NCBI RefSeq assembly: GCF_001941825.1
Contig: NZ_CP019036.1
Span: 1 to 64,000, forward strand
Reading direction: 5' to 3'
Source of the DNA: Massilia putida
GTDB taxonomy: Bacteria > Pseudomonadota > Gammaproteobacteria > Burkholderiales > Burkholderiaceae_D
DNA length: 64,000 bases
The position numbers and the translations under genes are program-made. A model generated the notes under the pieces. The model saw only the letters and a program-made list of their open reading frames with translations. It was not told the DNA's origin and made no database searches. Below, piece by piece: positions 48,832 to 59,944 of this stretch (positions within the stretch are counted from its first letter, which is position 1; each line of letters begins with the position of its first letter).

Positions 48832-50470
48832 ACAGATCCCGGCCGAATCGCTGCTGCAATTGCGGCAGCGGCTTGACCGTCTGCCTCACAAAAGTCCGGA
48901 GCGTGCGACCCAGGTGCGCGCTATGTCCGAGTTATACGGCATATCCACCACGTCGGTGTATCGCGCCCTGAAGGACTTTCTGAAGCCACGCGTCGTCCAC
49001 CGCACCGACCACGGCAAGCCGCGCGTGCTGCCGAAATCTGAACTGGAGCGGTACTGCGAGCTGGTCGCCGCCCTCAAGCTGCGGACCACCAACAAGCAGG
49101 GCCGCCACCTGTCCACGAAGCGCTCCATCGAGCTGCTGGAGGAATATGGCATCGAGACGGCGCAGGGACTGGTGCGCGCGCCGAAAGGCGTGCTGACGCG
49201 CAGCACGGTCAACCAATACCTCACACTTTGGCACCTCGACCAGCCGCGCCTGCGCCGGCAGCCGCCAGCCGTGCGCTTCCAGGCCGAGCACAGCAACGAC
49301 TGCTGGCAGTTCGACATGTCGCCGTCCGACCTCAAGCGGATCGAGAAGCCGGACTGGATCGAGCCGGGAAAGGGCGAGCCGACGCTGATGCTGTACAGCG
49401 TCGTGGACGACCGCAGCGGCGTGGCATACCAGGAATACCGCTGCGTCTATGGCGAGGATGCCGAATCGGCGCTACGCTTCTTGTTCAACGCGATGGCGCC
49501 GAAGGCAGACCCCGAATACCCTTTCCAGGGACGGCCGCTGATGATCTATCTGGACAACGGCCCTGTCGCCAAGAGCCGCGTATTCCAGAATGTGATGCAC
49601 GCGCTGGGCATCGAGTGGATGACGCACATCCCGGCCGGCAAGGACGGCGAGCGCGTCACGGCCCGCTCCAAGGGAAAAGTCGAGCGGCCATTCCGCACGG
49701 TGAAGGAAGCCCACGAGACGCTTTACCACTTCCACAAGCCCGAAACCGAGCAAGAGGCCAACGAATGGCTGTTGCGCTACCTGATGCGCTACATTCGCCA
49801 GGATCATCGCTCCGAGCAGCATTCGCGCATCGAGGACTGGCTTGCCAATTTCCCGAGCGGCGGCATCCGGCAGATGTGCGCCTGGGAGCAGTACTGTCGC
49901 TTCGCCCGCGAGCCGGAGCGGCGCCGCGTGGGTGTGGACGCGCGCGTGTCGGTCGAGGGCACCAGCTATGAAGTGGAGCCGGACATGGCCGGCGAATACG
50001 TGTTGCTGCTGTGGGGGCTGTTCGACAACGAACTGTACGTTGAGTACGAAAGCGTGCGTACTGGCCCGTACTACCCGGTCGCCGGGCCGATTCCATTGAA
50101 CCGCTATCGCGCCTTCAAGCGCGGCGCGGCCGACGCGCGCGCCGACCGTATACGCACCCTGGCCGACCAGCTCAAGCTGCCCATCGAGGCGCTGGCCGGC
50201 AAGGACCTACACTTAGCACCACTGAATTTACCAGGCGAATTACCAATCCAGCCTTTCGACGCCGAGGCGCATGAATTCCATTTTGCGAACGTCATCGCCG
50301 CCAAGCTGGCGATAGCGAACGAGCTAGCCAGGCCACTGGCCAAGCTGTCGCTCGTGGATCGCACCGTCATCGACCAGGTGCTGAGTGAGACGCTGACGCG
50401 CAGCGTCGTACTCGCGCGCATACGAGATTATTTCCGAAACAAGAAGACTGGAGAGGACCATGCGAGTTGA
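48812..50470 (+). CDS. TniA-like DDE transposase
   Basis: A 552-residue Mu/TniA-type transposase. N-terminal HTH domains (about 15-120; YGISTTSVYRALKDFL, and a second near residue 110) lead into an integrase core with WQFDMSPSD, IYLDNGPVAKS and GKVERPFRT as the DDE sites. The C-terminal Mu-like domain starts about residue 370. With the ATPase downstream it would join the ends to target DNA. The stop overlaps the ATPase start. Confidence 0.9.
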   Translation: MAAGWRKQIPAESLLQLRQRLDRLPHKSPERATQVRAMSELYGISTTSVYRALKDFLKPRVVHRTDHGKPRVLPKSELERYCELVAALKLRTTNKQGRHLSTKRSIELLEEYGIETAQGLVRAPKGVLTRSTVNQYLTLWHLDQPRLRRQPPAVRFQAEHSNDCWQFDMSPSDLKRIEKPDWIEPGKGEPTLMLYSVVDDRSGVAYQEYRCVYGEDAESALRFLFNAMAPKADPEYPFQGRPLMIYLDNGPVAKSRVFQNVMHALGIEWMTHIPAGKDGERVTARSKGKVERPFRTVKEAHETLYHFHKPETEQEANEWLLRYLMRYIRQDHRSEQHSRIEDWLANFPSGGIRQMCAWEQYCRFAREPERRRVGVDARVSVEGTSYEVEPDMAGEYVLLLWGLFDNELYVEYESVRTGPYYPVAGPIPLNRYRAFKRGAADARADRIRTLADQLKLPIEALAGKDLHLAPLNLPGELPIQPFDAEAHEFHFANVIAAKLAIANELARPLAKLSLVDRTVIDQVLSETLTRSVVLARIRDYFRNKKTGEDHAS

Positions 50471-51431
50471 AGTGATGCAGTACTACGGGCTGACGCAACC
50501 ACTGAGCCAGGCCGGCTACTACGAAACCGACCACCACAAGCAGCTGATCAAGGACATCAAAGGGGCCACCCTTGAGGGGCGGCTGATCGCCCTGTGCGGT
50601 GTTGTCGGCAGTGGCAAGACGGTGACGCTGCGCCGCCTTCAGCAGATTTTGAAAGACGAGAACCGTGTGGCCGTCGCCAAGTCGCTGTCCGTGGAAAAGC
50701 ACAGCATCAAGCTGGCCACCTTGATCTCCACGCTCTACTACGACCTGACGCAGGACAAGCAGGTGCAAATTCCCAAGCAGAGCGAGAAGCGGGAGCGCGA
50801 ATTGCAGGAGATCGTCAAGAAGGGAAAGAGGCCAGTGGCGCTGTTCGTCGATGAGGCGCACGACCTGAACGGACACACGCTCATCGGCCTCAAGCGCCTG
50901 ATGGAAGTGGTCGAGGACGCAGGCGGCCGGTTGTCGGTGATCCTGGCCGGCCATCCGAAGCTGCGCAACGACTTGCGTCGCCCGACCATGGAAGAAATCG
51001 GCTACCGCACCGATATCTTCACGCTCGATGGCGTCGCCGGCAGCCAGCGCGAGTACATCCTGTGGCTGCTTGGCGCCAGCGCGGCTCCGAACACTGATCC
51101 AGAATCGATCCTGAACAGCGAGGCAATCGATATCCTGTCCACCAAGCTGCGCACGCCGTTGCAAGTCCAACTGCACCTGACCCTGGCATTGGAAGCGGGC
51201 TACCAGACCGGCGAGAAGCCCGTGACGGCCGCGCTGGTGGAAACCGTGCTGTCGCGCCAGCTCGACGATCTGGAGCCTACCCTGACCCGTCACGGGTACC
51301 GGCTGAAGGATATGGTGGAACAGTTCGACGCCAAGCCTGCGGAAATCCGCGCGCTGTTCAACAACAAACTCGAACCGGCGCGCACAGCGGAGTTACGCGA
51401 CCGGATGCTTGCCGCTGGCCTGCCCATCTGA
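50460..51431 (+). CDS. TniB-like transposition ATPase
   Basis: A 323-residue AAA+ ATPase of the TniB/ExeA group. Walker A is GVVGSGKTVTLRRL and Walker B is VALFVDEAHDLN, followed by sensor residues in VILAGHPKLRNDLRR. In Tn5053-like elements such ATPases guide target selection and immunity. It overlaps the transposase gene by 11 bases. Confidence 0.9.
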   Translation: MRVEVMQYYGLTQPLSQAGYYETDHHKQLIKDIKGATLEGRLIALCGVVGSGKTVTLRRLQQILKDENRVAVAKSLSVEKHSIKLATLISTLYYDLTQDKQVQIPKQSEKRERELQEIVKKGKRPVALFVDEAHDLNGHTLIGLKRLMEVVEDAGGRLSVILAGHPKLRNDLRRPTMEEIGYRTDIFTLDGVAGSQREYILWLLGASAAPNTDPESILNSEAIDILSTKLRTPLQVQLHLTLALEAGYQTGEKPVTAALVETVLSRQLDDLEPTLTRHGYRLKDMVEQFDAKPAEIRALFNNKLEPARTAELRDRMLAAGLPI

Positions 51432-51439
51432 TTCTGCCC

Positions 51440-52129
51440 ATGAAATTCAAACAATTTACAGTCGCGTCCTGCTTTTCGTCCTTCATGTTGCCGCACATTC
51501 TCTTCGTTGAAGAAAAGGAGGCGCGAAAGAAGGCGGCCATGAGTTGCTGCCTCGCTTGGAATATCAGTTTGTTTCCTGAGGCTGAGCAGGACGACCACAT
51601 CGAGCGTATTTGGAAAATGGTCGAGGCAGACAACCAGGACGCACGGCCTCCCGGTTTGGAGCAGGGATTCAAGCAGGACCTGCGCATGCTGGTGGAGCAA
51701 AAACTGGAGCTGTTTCCGTGGACGCATACGAACATCCCGAAGGCGGACTTGATCGGAGCTGGCTTCCATGATGTCTTGAGGATCGCAACCGGCACCGGCA
51801 CGACCGAGGAAATCGAAATCCTGCCGTGGCCGAATCCGACCGGACTTCCGCTCATCATCGAGCACCTTCGTGGAATCCAAAGCGATACGGCCGCCCAGGT
51901 CGGACTACTTGAGCAGGCCAGCCGCGCCCCTGGCGGATTCACCGACATCGAGGCGACCCAGATGACGACCGCGTATTGCGTGCAGCGGGCTGATCTGGTC
52001 GGCTACCAGCGCATCCTGACGGTTTGGCGCGACACGCAGCCGGCACCGAGCGTCAAGCGGGTCATAGGTCACTGGCTGGGCGTGTTGGCCGAAATCGAGG
52101 CCGATACCAAGGCCGTGTTGAACAGCTTG

Positions 52130-52144
<15 letters not shown>
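51440..52144 (+). CDS. Unknown protein in the TniQ position
   Basis: A 234-residue protein located where TniQ usually lies. I see no zinc-finger motif of TniQ. Two cysteines lie near residue 35 (SCCLAW). The acidic middle (DDHIERIWKMVEADNQDARPPG) and the helical end do not identify a family. The C-terminal codons (LVSCR) overlap the right terminal repeat. It may be a target-site factor. Confidence 0.6.
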
Positions 52145-53337
<1,193 letters not shown>

Positions 53338-53374
53338 CCACTACAGACGGTCGGGCGGCTGCACTCGTCCTACT

Positions 53375-54154
53375 TCACTTGGTCCAGACCCAAAATTTTC
53401 CTTTGGCGTGTGTCAAGGCACCTTTGGCCAACGCCACAGCAAATTCGTCCAGACATAGTTCTCGTACAGGCCAACCCTCCGGCGGTAGGAATACGCTCAC
53501 GCGGACGGCATCATCAGTAGGTTGGCCTTTTGGGCATTTGAACGTTAACGGGAATGCTGGGAAGTGACGGCTGAACTGTTCCCCGTTCTTAACCGGGCCG
53601 CCAGGCCTCGATAGATCTCGTCCGTTGTCGGCCAAACATCCAAGAGTGAAATTTCGGAAATGTCTATTATTGACTAGCCAAACCACTTTGACACCGGATT
53701 GTCTGTACTTCTCAGACCTGCGCACGTACTCATCGAAAGTCTGCTGGGAAACCTGTACTTCGATCGCAATCTTGCGGCTCCCATCTTCGATATAGACGTC
53801 TGCTTCCCATTTCTCCCCAGCAGGAGTGTCACCAGGTTCTTCGATACGCGCGTTGACGCCTGCGACACGTAGTGCTTTGACTAGACGGATCTGGGCGAAT
53901 TCGTGTTCAGGTGACGTAGGCTTCCAACTTGAGTCGCTTTCCCCAGGTCGAGCAGCAAACCAACGTGTACCGCGCAAATTTTGCTTGAGGATCGCCGGCA
54001 GGCGGCTACGCCGAATGAGGTAGGACCCTGGAGGTTCCGCCTTCATAGTCGACCACTGTTCGGCCGTGAGATCGAATGCTTCGACTATCTCCCCGTTAGA
54101 GGTGCGTACAGCAGTTAGAGGCAATCTGTCACCCGTATGGTTGTACTTTGGCAT
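53375..54154 (-). CDS. CoiA-like nuclease-fold protein
   Basis: A 259-residue protein. The core EADVYIEDGSRKIAIEVQVSQ...FDEYVRRSEKYRQSGVKVVWLV matches the PD-(D/E)XK nuclease-like domain of the competence protein CoiA. Asp in EADVYI, Glu and Gln in IEVQVS are the likely site; the Lys of the usual ExK is replaced by Gln. The C-terminus contains WPVRELCLDEFAVALAKG. The ATG at 54154 is chosen; the longer frame runs through the GC-rich array. It stands alone next to the repeat array, like a cargo gene. Confidence 0.65.
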   Translation of the reverse strand: MPKYNHTGDRLPLTAVRTSNGEIVEAFDLTAEQWSTMKAEPPGSYLIRRSRLPAILKQNLRGTRWFAARPGESDSSWKPTSPEHEFAQIRLVKALRVAGVNARIEEPGDTPAGEKWEADVYIEDGSRKIAIEVQVSQQTFDEYVRRSEKYRQSGVKVVWLVNNRHFRNFTLGCLADNGRDLSRPGGPVKNGEQFSRHFPAFPLTFKCPKGQPTDDAVRVSVFLPPEGWPVRELCLDEFAVALAKGALTHAKGKFWVWTK

Positions 54155-54189
54155 CTTACGTGATTTGGTGGCATAGACTACATTCTGCC

Positions 54190-54480
54190 GATCGTCTGCA
54201 GCTGGCCAGTGCGCCGGCATCGAACGGCAGCCGCAGCTGGCCACGACCAGGTTGCCGGCGATCGCACGCCGCAGCTGGTGGACGTCGACACGATCGAGCG
54301 GCGCCGGCCGGCGCCGGCACCAAGCGGCCGCGATCGGCCTGCAGCTGGCCAGGTGCGCCGGCATCGAGCGGCGGCCGCAGCTGGCCACGACCAGGTTGCC
54401 GGCGATCGCGCGCGCAGTTAGTGGACGTCGACGCGATCGAACAGCGCCGGCACCAGGCGGCCACGATCGGCCTGCGGCCG
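54190..54480. repeat. GC-rich tandem repeat array, second copy
   Basis: Units begin near 54191, 54333 and 54466, with spacings of about 142 and 133 bp; the last is partial. The same CTGGCCACGACCAGGTTGCC and GTGGACGTCGACG blocks occur as in 36290-36605. It separates the CoiA-like gene from the efflux block. Confidence 0.85.
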
Positions 54481-54888
54481 GGCCGCCTTCCCCTGCTTGA
54501 GGAATTAGATCAAGGGGGTGGCCATTTTTTGAGCGCTTCTTTGTATTGTCTTTCGAGATCCCCTATTCAGGTTCTGTGGGAGCAGGACGCCTTTCAATTT
54601 TGCGTCACCGTCCAGATATTGCGGATGCCACTCCCGTTCTTTGACCCGGCGAAAATGCGCCCATCCGTCTTCGATACGGCCGTCTCTATAGAGGGGTAGG
54701 CAGAGAAAACGGGAAAAAATGCACGTTAAGCACTGGGCGAATGAGGAGAGTCTACATCATCACTGGCGGTGATGGAGCCTGACATAAGCGGTCTCATGGC
54801 TAATTCCAAGCGCGGTCTATAATCTGCTTCGCGTACGATTTTCTCCGAGTTCTGTTGTTCTTCTCGTAATTGCTCAAAAATCCGGTGC
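54481..54888. other. Intergenic stretch before the integrase remnant
   Basis: A 408-bp stretch with mixed composition and no gene I can support. Short open frames have no ribosome binding site. It may be decayed accessory DNA. Confidence 0.5.
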
Positions 54889-55197
54889 GTGCCACTACAT
54901 CCGGCCGCCGCCTGCGGGATCGCTGCCTACCTTGAAGTGGCTGGCCATGGCGACGACAAGCCCGGACTGAATCGTCCCGTGAGCAAATATGCGCGTTGCG
55001 CCCGTGCGATTACGCTCGATGGCGTCTACAAAGTATTTCTCGAATATGCTGTCACGGTCGGGATCGACGTCGAGGGCTTCGGGCCGCACACACTGCGCGC
55101 CACTGCCGCCACCAATGCGCTCGAACACGACGCCGACATGTACAACCGGCTCCAGACGCGCGCCGAGGACAGCCCGACGTTCAAGGTGGTTTATTGA
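54889..55197 (+). pseudogene. Tyrosine recombinase, C-terminal fragment
   Basis: The frame includes GFGPHTLRATAATNALEHDADM, the HxLRATAATN part of a phage-type integrase with the catalytic His and Arg. The N-terminal two thirds and the final Tyr-containing segment are missing or altered (RAEDSPTFKVVY). It is a remnant of an integrase that may once have moved the DNA to its right. Confidence 0.75.
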
Positions 55198-55305
55198 AAT
55201 TGAAGAGAGAAAACAGAAAATTCAGGTGCTAAGCTGACTGGCGAATTGCGTTTTCAACTCCTCGTCCAAGGGCGAGGGCAAGGTCCAGCGTGCGAAATGC
55301 GACTT

Positions 55306-56505
55306 TCACTCTGCGCTCGTCAAATAATGACTGCCACTGATGATCAAAACAGCGGCCAGCACACTGAACAAGGCGCCCGCATAAAACGTCGCCTCCGCGC
55401 CAAATTGTTCCCAAAGTAGTCCGGCGACGACGCTTGCCACAAGCATGGCCACGCCACTTACCAAATTGAAAAAGCCAAATGCCGTGCCCTTCAGGTCGGC
55501 CGGCGCTGTGTGCGCCACCATTACGGCCAACAAACCCTGAGTCATGCCCATGTGCAGCCCCCATAGGCTTACCCCGAGCAGGACAGCTGGCCACGCGCTG
55601 CTTTGTGCCAGCACCATATCCGCGCAGACGAGAAATCCCAGCCCGATGACGAGCAGGCGCATATGGTTCATCGAGTCGGCTAGCTTCCCGAAGGGATAGG
55701 CGGACAGTGTGTACACCACGTTCATGGCCACCATCACGAGCGGCACCAGGGCCGGCTTCATACCGCCCTGCATGGCACGCAATACGAGAAAGGCTTCGCT
55801 GAACCGTGCCAGTGTAAACGCGGCGCCGATGGCGACAACCCACCAGTAGGAAGCAGAGAGCTTGCGCAGGCTCTCCCTTCGAATGGGATTGACACCCTTC
55901 GACGAAGCGGCATGTGCCGGTTCTTCGACGCCGAGTGTCAACAGCAAAACGGCCAGCGCGCCAGGGATCAGGGCAATCCAGAAGATGCGCCGGTAGTCAT
56001 TCGCCCACAAGAACATCAATCCAACCGCAATCAAGGGGCCGGTGAATGCGCCAATCGTATCCAGAGACTGCCGCAAGCCAAACGCCGCACCTCGGTATTC
56101 TGCCGGAGCGATATCGGCGACCAGCGCGTCCCTGGGCGCGCCGCGTATGCCTTTGCCGATGCGGTCGGCAAAGCGCGCCGCCAGCACAAGTTCCGCCGAC
56201 GCCGCGATGGCGAAGAACGGCTTGCTTGCCGCGCCGAGCGCATAGCCGGCCACGGCGAGCCATTTCCGGTTACCCAAGTAGTCACTAAGACTGCCAGAGA
56301 AAACTTTCACGATGGGCGCCGCGGCTTCGGCGATGCCTTCGATCAGCCCGACCGTTGCAACGCTCGCGCCCAAGCCAGAGACCAGGAACATCGGCAGCAG
56401 GCTGTGGACGATCTCGGAGGAGATATCCATTAGCATACTCACGAAGCCCAGCACCCAGACCGCGCGCGGAATCCGACGCAACGTGGAAAACCTTGGATTG
56501 GTCAT
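55306..56505 (-). CDS. Major facilitator superfamily transporter
   Basis: A 399-residue inner-membrane protein with 12 predicted segments. The motif between segments 2 and 3 is GSLSDYLGNRKWLAVAG, close to the MFS signature GxLxDRxGRR. A second half-repeat follows PFGKLADSMNHMRLLVIG. It is likely a drug or metabolite exporter. It overlaps the DedA-PAP2 gene by 4 bases, so it is probably last in the operon that starts with the response regulator. The substrate is not predictable. Confidence 0.85.
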   Translation of the reverse strand: MTNPRFSTLRRIPRAVWVLGFVSMLMDISSEIVHSLLPMFLVSGLGASVATVGLIEGIAEAAAPIVKVFSGSLSDYLGNRKWLAVAGYALGAASKPFFAIAASAELVLAARFADRIGKGIRGAPRDALVADIAPAEYRGAAFGLRQSLDTIGAFTGPLIAVGLMFLWANDYRRIFWIALIPGALAVLLLTLGVEEPAHAASSKGVNPIRRESLRKLSASYWWVVAIGAAFTLARFSEAFLVLRAMQGGMKPALVPLVMVAMNVVYTLSAYPFGKLADSMNHMRLLVIGLGFLVCADMVLAQSSAWPAVLLGVSLWGLHMGMTQGLLAVMVAHTAPADLKGTAFGFFNLVSGVAMLVASVVAGLLWEQFGAEATFYAGALFSVLAAVLIISGSHYLTSAE

Positions 56506-57905
56506 CTCATTATTTCCTCATGTTTTAGACGAGCATCCCCACGCGCGGCACGGTGCCCCTGGTAGGTATGCAAGCCCGTCATGCAGAACGCCAGCCATGT
56601 CACGCCTTCGGCCATGCCGCCCAGTACATCGCTCAGGTAATGTACCCCCAGGGCCATCCTGCTGAACGCCACGGTCAGGACGAGCGTCAGCGCGACGAGC
56701 AAGGCCCCGATGCGCCACGACCATGACCTGACCTTGCCGACGACGATACAAGCGAGGACGCCGAAAAACAGAGTTGCCCCCGCAGTGTGCCCACTCGGAA
56801 AGCTGTAGGTTGCCAGCGACAGCAGCGGATGCTCGAAGCTCGGACGCGCCCTGTGGAAAGCCAGCTTCATCAAGGTGTTGACGAGCATGCCGCTCGGGAC
56901 CGTCAGCAGGAGCGCCGCGAACCAGTACCATTCGCGCCTGACCATCAGGTAGAGCGCCGTCATCAGGACATAAGCAGTAATCGCGAGCGGCCCGGTTGCC
57001 GTACCGATGCCGATCATGACATTTGCCATGCCTGACGTGACCTGGGCGTGCAGCCAATGCGCAATCAGCACGTCGACTTTCGTGAGCGGGTCATTGGTCG
57101 CGACGTCTTCTGCGATACCGCCGAACAGCCAGCCGGCAGCCAGCAGGAAAGCCGCGCCAATGCTCAAGCTCAGGCCGAGATAGCTGTTGGGCGACAGCCT
57201 GGCTTGCAGGAAGGCGATTTGCGGCGCTAACTTCCCGCGAATCTTCGTCAAGAGGGGACTGCCCAGAATGCGATGCCAACCCCGCTGGAGGTGCTGCTGA
57301 TGCCCGCTGACGATCCGGTGCAACCACACCAACACGATGCAAAACACGATGAACCCGCCAAGGACCAGACTGGCCGCTCCCACCCACCGTGCGGCATGCT
57401 GCCAGCTGGCGCCGAGAAAATAGCCGAGCAGGACCAGGACCGACGACCAGATACCCGCGCCCAGTACATTAAAGGGGAAAAAGACGCGGTAGCGCATTCG
57501 GGTCGATCCTGCCAGGAAGGGCACGATGGCCCGGGCGAAGCCAATGAATCGGCCAAGGAAAACAGATTTGCCACCGTGCTTTTGAAAGAAGGCGTCGGCC
57601 TTGTCAACACGCTCCTCCGTCAATCCCACATGGCGACCGTAGCGGATCAGGGTGGCGCGGTCGAGGCGCCGCCCGAGCTCATAGCCCAAGCTGTCGCCGA
57701 CAAAGGCGCCGAGCGTGATCGTCCAGATCGACACGTCGAGATCGAGCGTTCCTTGCGCGGCCAGGAAGCCGGTCACTAGTACCAGGCTTTCCCCCGGAAC
57801 GAACAATCCCAGGAACGCCGCCGATTCGAGAGCCGCCGCCAGGAAGATGACCAGGTAGCCCCAGTGCCCCATTCGATTGATGACGCTGATCAGGTACTCG
57901 AGCAT
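56502..57905 (-). CDS. DedA-PAP2 fusion membrane protein
   Basis: A 467-residue protein. Residues 1-200 are a DedA-like domain (LGLFVPGESLVLVTGFLA, FVGDSLGYELGRR, KHGGKSVFLGRFIGFARAIVPFLAGSTRM). Residues about 240-450 form a PAP2 phosphatase domain with the motifs KLAFHRARP, PSGHTAG and SRMALGVHYLSDVLGG. PAP2 enzymes dephosphorylate undecaprenyl-PP or lipids; DedA proteins flip lipids. The start at 57905 follows the kinase stop by 1 base. Longer upstream frame is spurious. Confidence 0.88.
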   Translation of the reverse strand: MLEYLISVINRMGHWGYLVIFLAAALESAAFLGLFVPGESLVLVTGFLAAQGTLDLDVSIWTITLGAFVGDSLGYELGRRLDRATLIRYGRHVGLTEERVDKADAFFQKHGGKSVFLGRFIGFARAIVPFLAGSTRMRYRVFFPFNVLGAGIWSSVLVLLGYFLGASWQHAARWVGAASLVLGGFIVFCIVLVWLHRIVSGHQQHLQRGWHRILGSPLLTKIRGKLAPQIAFLQARLSPNSYLGLSLSIGAAFLLAAGWLFGGIAEDVATNDPLTKVDVLIAHWLHAQVTSGMANVMIGIGTATGPLAITAYVLMTALYLMVRREWYWFAALLLTVPSGMLVNTLMKLAFHRARPSFEHPLLSLATYSFPSGHTAGATLFFGVLACIVVGKVRSWSWRIGALLVALTLVLTVAFSRMALGVHYLSDVLGGMAEGVTWLAFCMTGLHTYQGHRAARGDARLKHEEIMR

Positions 57906-57906
57906 G

Positions 57907-59265
57907 TCAGCAGTCCGCCGATGGTTGGCGATAGATGAACGCCAGTCCGCTGGCGGCGTCGGACCTGAGGTTGCGCAGGGTGACCGTCCCGCCGAGGCGC
58001 GCCGCCGCCGCGCGGACAATGGCCAAACCCAGGCCGCTGCCGGGCTGGCCGGATCCAGGAATCCTGAAGAATGGATCGAACACACGCGATAACTGCTCCG
58101 GTGGGATGCCCGGCCCCGTGTCGTCGACTTGGAACACGGCGTCATCGCCGTCCGGGTATAGGCGCACATCGACCTTGCCGCCGGACGGCGTGTACAAGAC
58201 TGCGTTTTCGATCGCGTTTCTCGCCAGTGCTCGGAAATCGTGCTCGCTGCCCAGCAAGGTCAGTTCGTCACCAACGACGAGGCCGAGGTCGACGCCTTTC
58301 GCATCCGCGACAGGAAAGACTTCGGCGATCGCCTCAACGACAACGGGGCGTCCGTCAAATCGCACAGGCGCATGCACAGAAGGAGCTTGCATGCCGGCGA
58401 GCGAGAGCAACTGTTCGACGACCATTCGCATGCGTTCCAGTCCTGCACCAATCGGAGAGAGGGTCGCCTGCAGGGCAGGAGAAGCTTCAGGGCCGCCCAA
58501 GGCATTTTCCAAGTGCAGTGTCATGGCCGTGACTGGCGAGCGCAATTCGTGTGCGGCCGAGGCGACAAATTGCCGGTGCTTCGACACCGCGCTGTCGACG
58601 CGTTCCAGCAGGCGGTTCGTCGCGGCGACGAAGGGAATGATTTCAGCCGGCACCGCCGTCATTCCCAGCGGTTCGAAATCGCCATTGCCCTTCTGGTCCA
58701 CCTGGTGGGCGACCTCGCCGACCTTCTCCAGCAGCACCCGGACCAGGATCGCGGTCAGCAGCACGAGTATCGGAATCACGATGAGAAAAGGCACGAGGGT
58801 CCGCAAGGCACTGTCGCGCGCGATCTCGTCGCGCGCAGACGTACGCTGCGCCACCGCGAGGCCATGTTCACTGTCGATCGTCCTGGCGTACAGGCGCCAG
58901 GATTCCCCTCGCGACTGCACTGTGTGCAAGCCATCGGTCAGGTTGGCCGGCAGGGTCAGCATCAGGTCGGGTGTCCTGACCAGCGTCCCGCCCTTGAACG
59001 TGCGGATGACCCAGATCCGCATTTCCGGCTCATCGTTGGCCGAAGGCTGTGCCTCGGACGAAACGACGGTTCTGTTCTTCAGTTGCACGAGCTGGGCGAT
59101 CTCCCGCAATTCGTCATCTTGTAAATCCTTGGCCTCGTCGAAAGCAAATTGGAACGACACGAAAGCGCCTATGATTCCGACCACAAGGATTGCGCTGCAG
59201 ATGGACGCGGACAGCATCGAGCGCAGGGAGCGAGAGCGCGTCACGGTTCTTTTGGAATCATCCAT
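57907..59265 (-). CDS. Sensor histidine kinase
   Basis: A 452-residue kinase. Membrane segments at about 20-40 and 158-178 flank a periplasmic sensor of about 115 residues. The H-box is SAAHELRSPVTAM with His239, and the N and G boxes are RNAIENAVLYTP, DTGPGIPPE and GSGLGLAIV. It is QseC/PmrB-like in layout. The ATG at 59265 was used; an ATG at 59280 is also open. It follows the response regulator with an overlap or 1-base gap. Confidence 0.9.
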   Translation of the reverse strand: MDDSKRTVTRSRSLRSMLSASICSAILVVGIIGAFVSFQFAFDEAKDLQDDELREIAQLVQLKNRTVVSSEAQPSANDEPEMRIWVIRTFKGGTLVRTPDLMLTLPANLTDGLHTVQSRGESWRLYARTIDSEHGLAVAQRTSARDEIARDSALRTLVPFLIVIPILVLLTAILVRVLLEKVGEVAHQVDQKGNGDFEPLGMTAVPAEIIPFVAATNRLLERVDSAVSKHRQFVASAAHELRSPVTAMTLHLENALGGPEASPALQATLSPIGAGLERMRMVVEQLLSLAGMQAPSVHAPVRFDGRPVVVEAIAEVFPVADAKGVDLGLVVGDELTLLGSEHDFRALARNAIENAVLYTPSGGKVDVRLYPDGDDAVFQVDDTGPGIPPEQLSRVFDPFFRIPGSGQPGSGLGLAIVRAAAARLGGTVTLRNLRSDAASGLAFIYRQPSADC

Positions 59266-59266
59266 C

Positions 59267-59902
59267 CTACCCCCTGACATTCTTGATGACGCTGCTGTCG
59301 AGCTTTCGGCGCAGATTATGGATCAGGAATTCGATCGCATTGCTCTCGACTTCCTCGTTCCAGCCGTAGATCCGCTGTTCCAGCTCACCACGCGACAGAA
59401 TCATGCCGGGCCGTCGAAGGAACTCGTGCAGGACGGCGAATTCGCGCGGTGACAGCTGGCGCGCTTCGCCGCCGTAGGTCACCTCGTGGCGGGACGGGTC
59501 CAACGTCAGGCGCCCGTTGCGCAATACCGTCTGGACGTCGGATCCCTGCCGGCGCACCTGCGCGCGCACGCGGGCGAGCAGTTCGCCCACATGGAAGGGT
59601 TTTACCAGATAGTCGTCGGCACCTGCATCAAGGCCGTCGATACGTTCCTCGACAGCGGCGCGGGCCGTCATCACCAGGACCGGCACCGCATTGCGGCTGG
59701 CTCGCAAGCCTCGCAATACGTCGAGTCCATCCCTACCGGGCAGGGTCAGGTCTAGCAGGACCAGCGCGTACTTCTCCACCGTGGCCGCCGTCAGTGCAGC
59801 ATTCCCTTCCTGGACCCAGTCGACTGTATAGCCGGCATTGCACAGCGCCTTCTCGACGGCGCTACCGATGGACAGGTCGTCTTCGACCAACAACACCCGC
59901 AT
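59267..59902 (-). CDS. OmpR-type response regulator, C-terminus cut by frameshift
   Basis: A 211-residue regulator. The receiver has Asp51 (LVLLDLTLPGRDG) and Lys101 (VKPF), followed by a winged-helix output domain (about 125-210). It is QseB/PmrA-like. The end reads IKNVRG-stop, where family members continue VGY. One more G in the run at 59270-59274 would give VRGVGW and fuse on past the stop. It probably binds the dyad at 59945-59985 and controls both this operon and the divergent RND operon. Confidence 0.88.
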   Translation of the reverse strand: MRVLLVEDDLSIGSAVEKALCNAGYTVDWVQEGNAALTAATVEKYALVLLDLTLPGRDGLDVLRGLRASRNAVPVLVMTARAAVEERIDGLDAGADDYLVKPFHVGELLARVRAQVRRQGSDVQTVLRNGRLTLDPSRHEVTYGGEARQLSPREFAVLHEFLRRPGMILSRGELEQRIYGWNEEVESNAIEFLIHNLRRKLDSSVIKNVRG

Positions 59903-59944
59903 ATCGCTCCTTCTTGAATTTTGTCGGCCGAGATTGTCATTGCA

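Noticed and set aside
58300..58330. A further copy of the backbone palindrome in the kinase gene (TTTCGCATCCGCGACA)
   Set aside because: Both arms are broken and it lies in ordinary high-GC coding sequence. I count it as chance.
57935..59452. A 505-codon plus-strand open frame over the histidine kinase
   Set aside because: It is the complement of a well-supported kinase with all catalytic boxes. The translation is Ser/Arg-rich and resembles no family.
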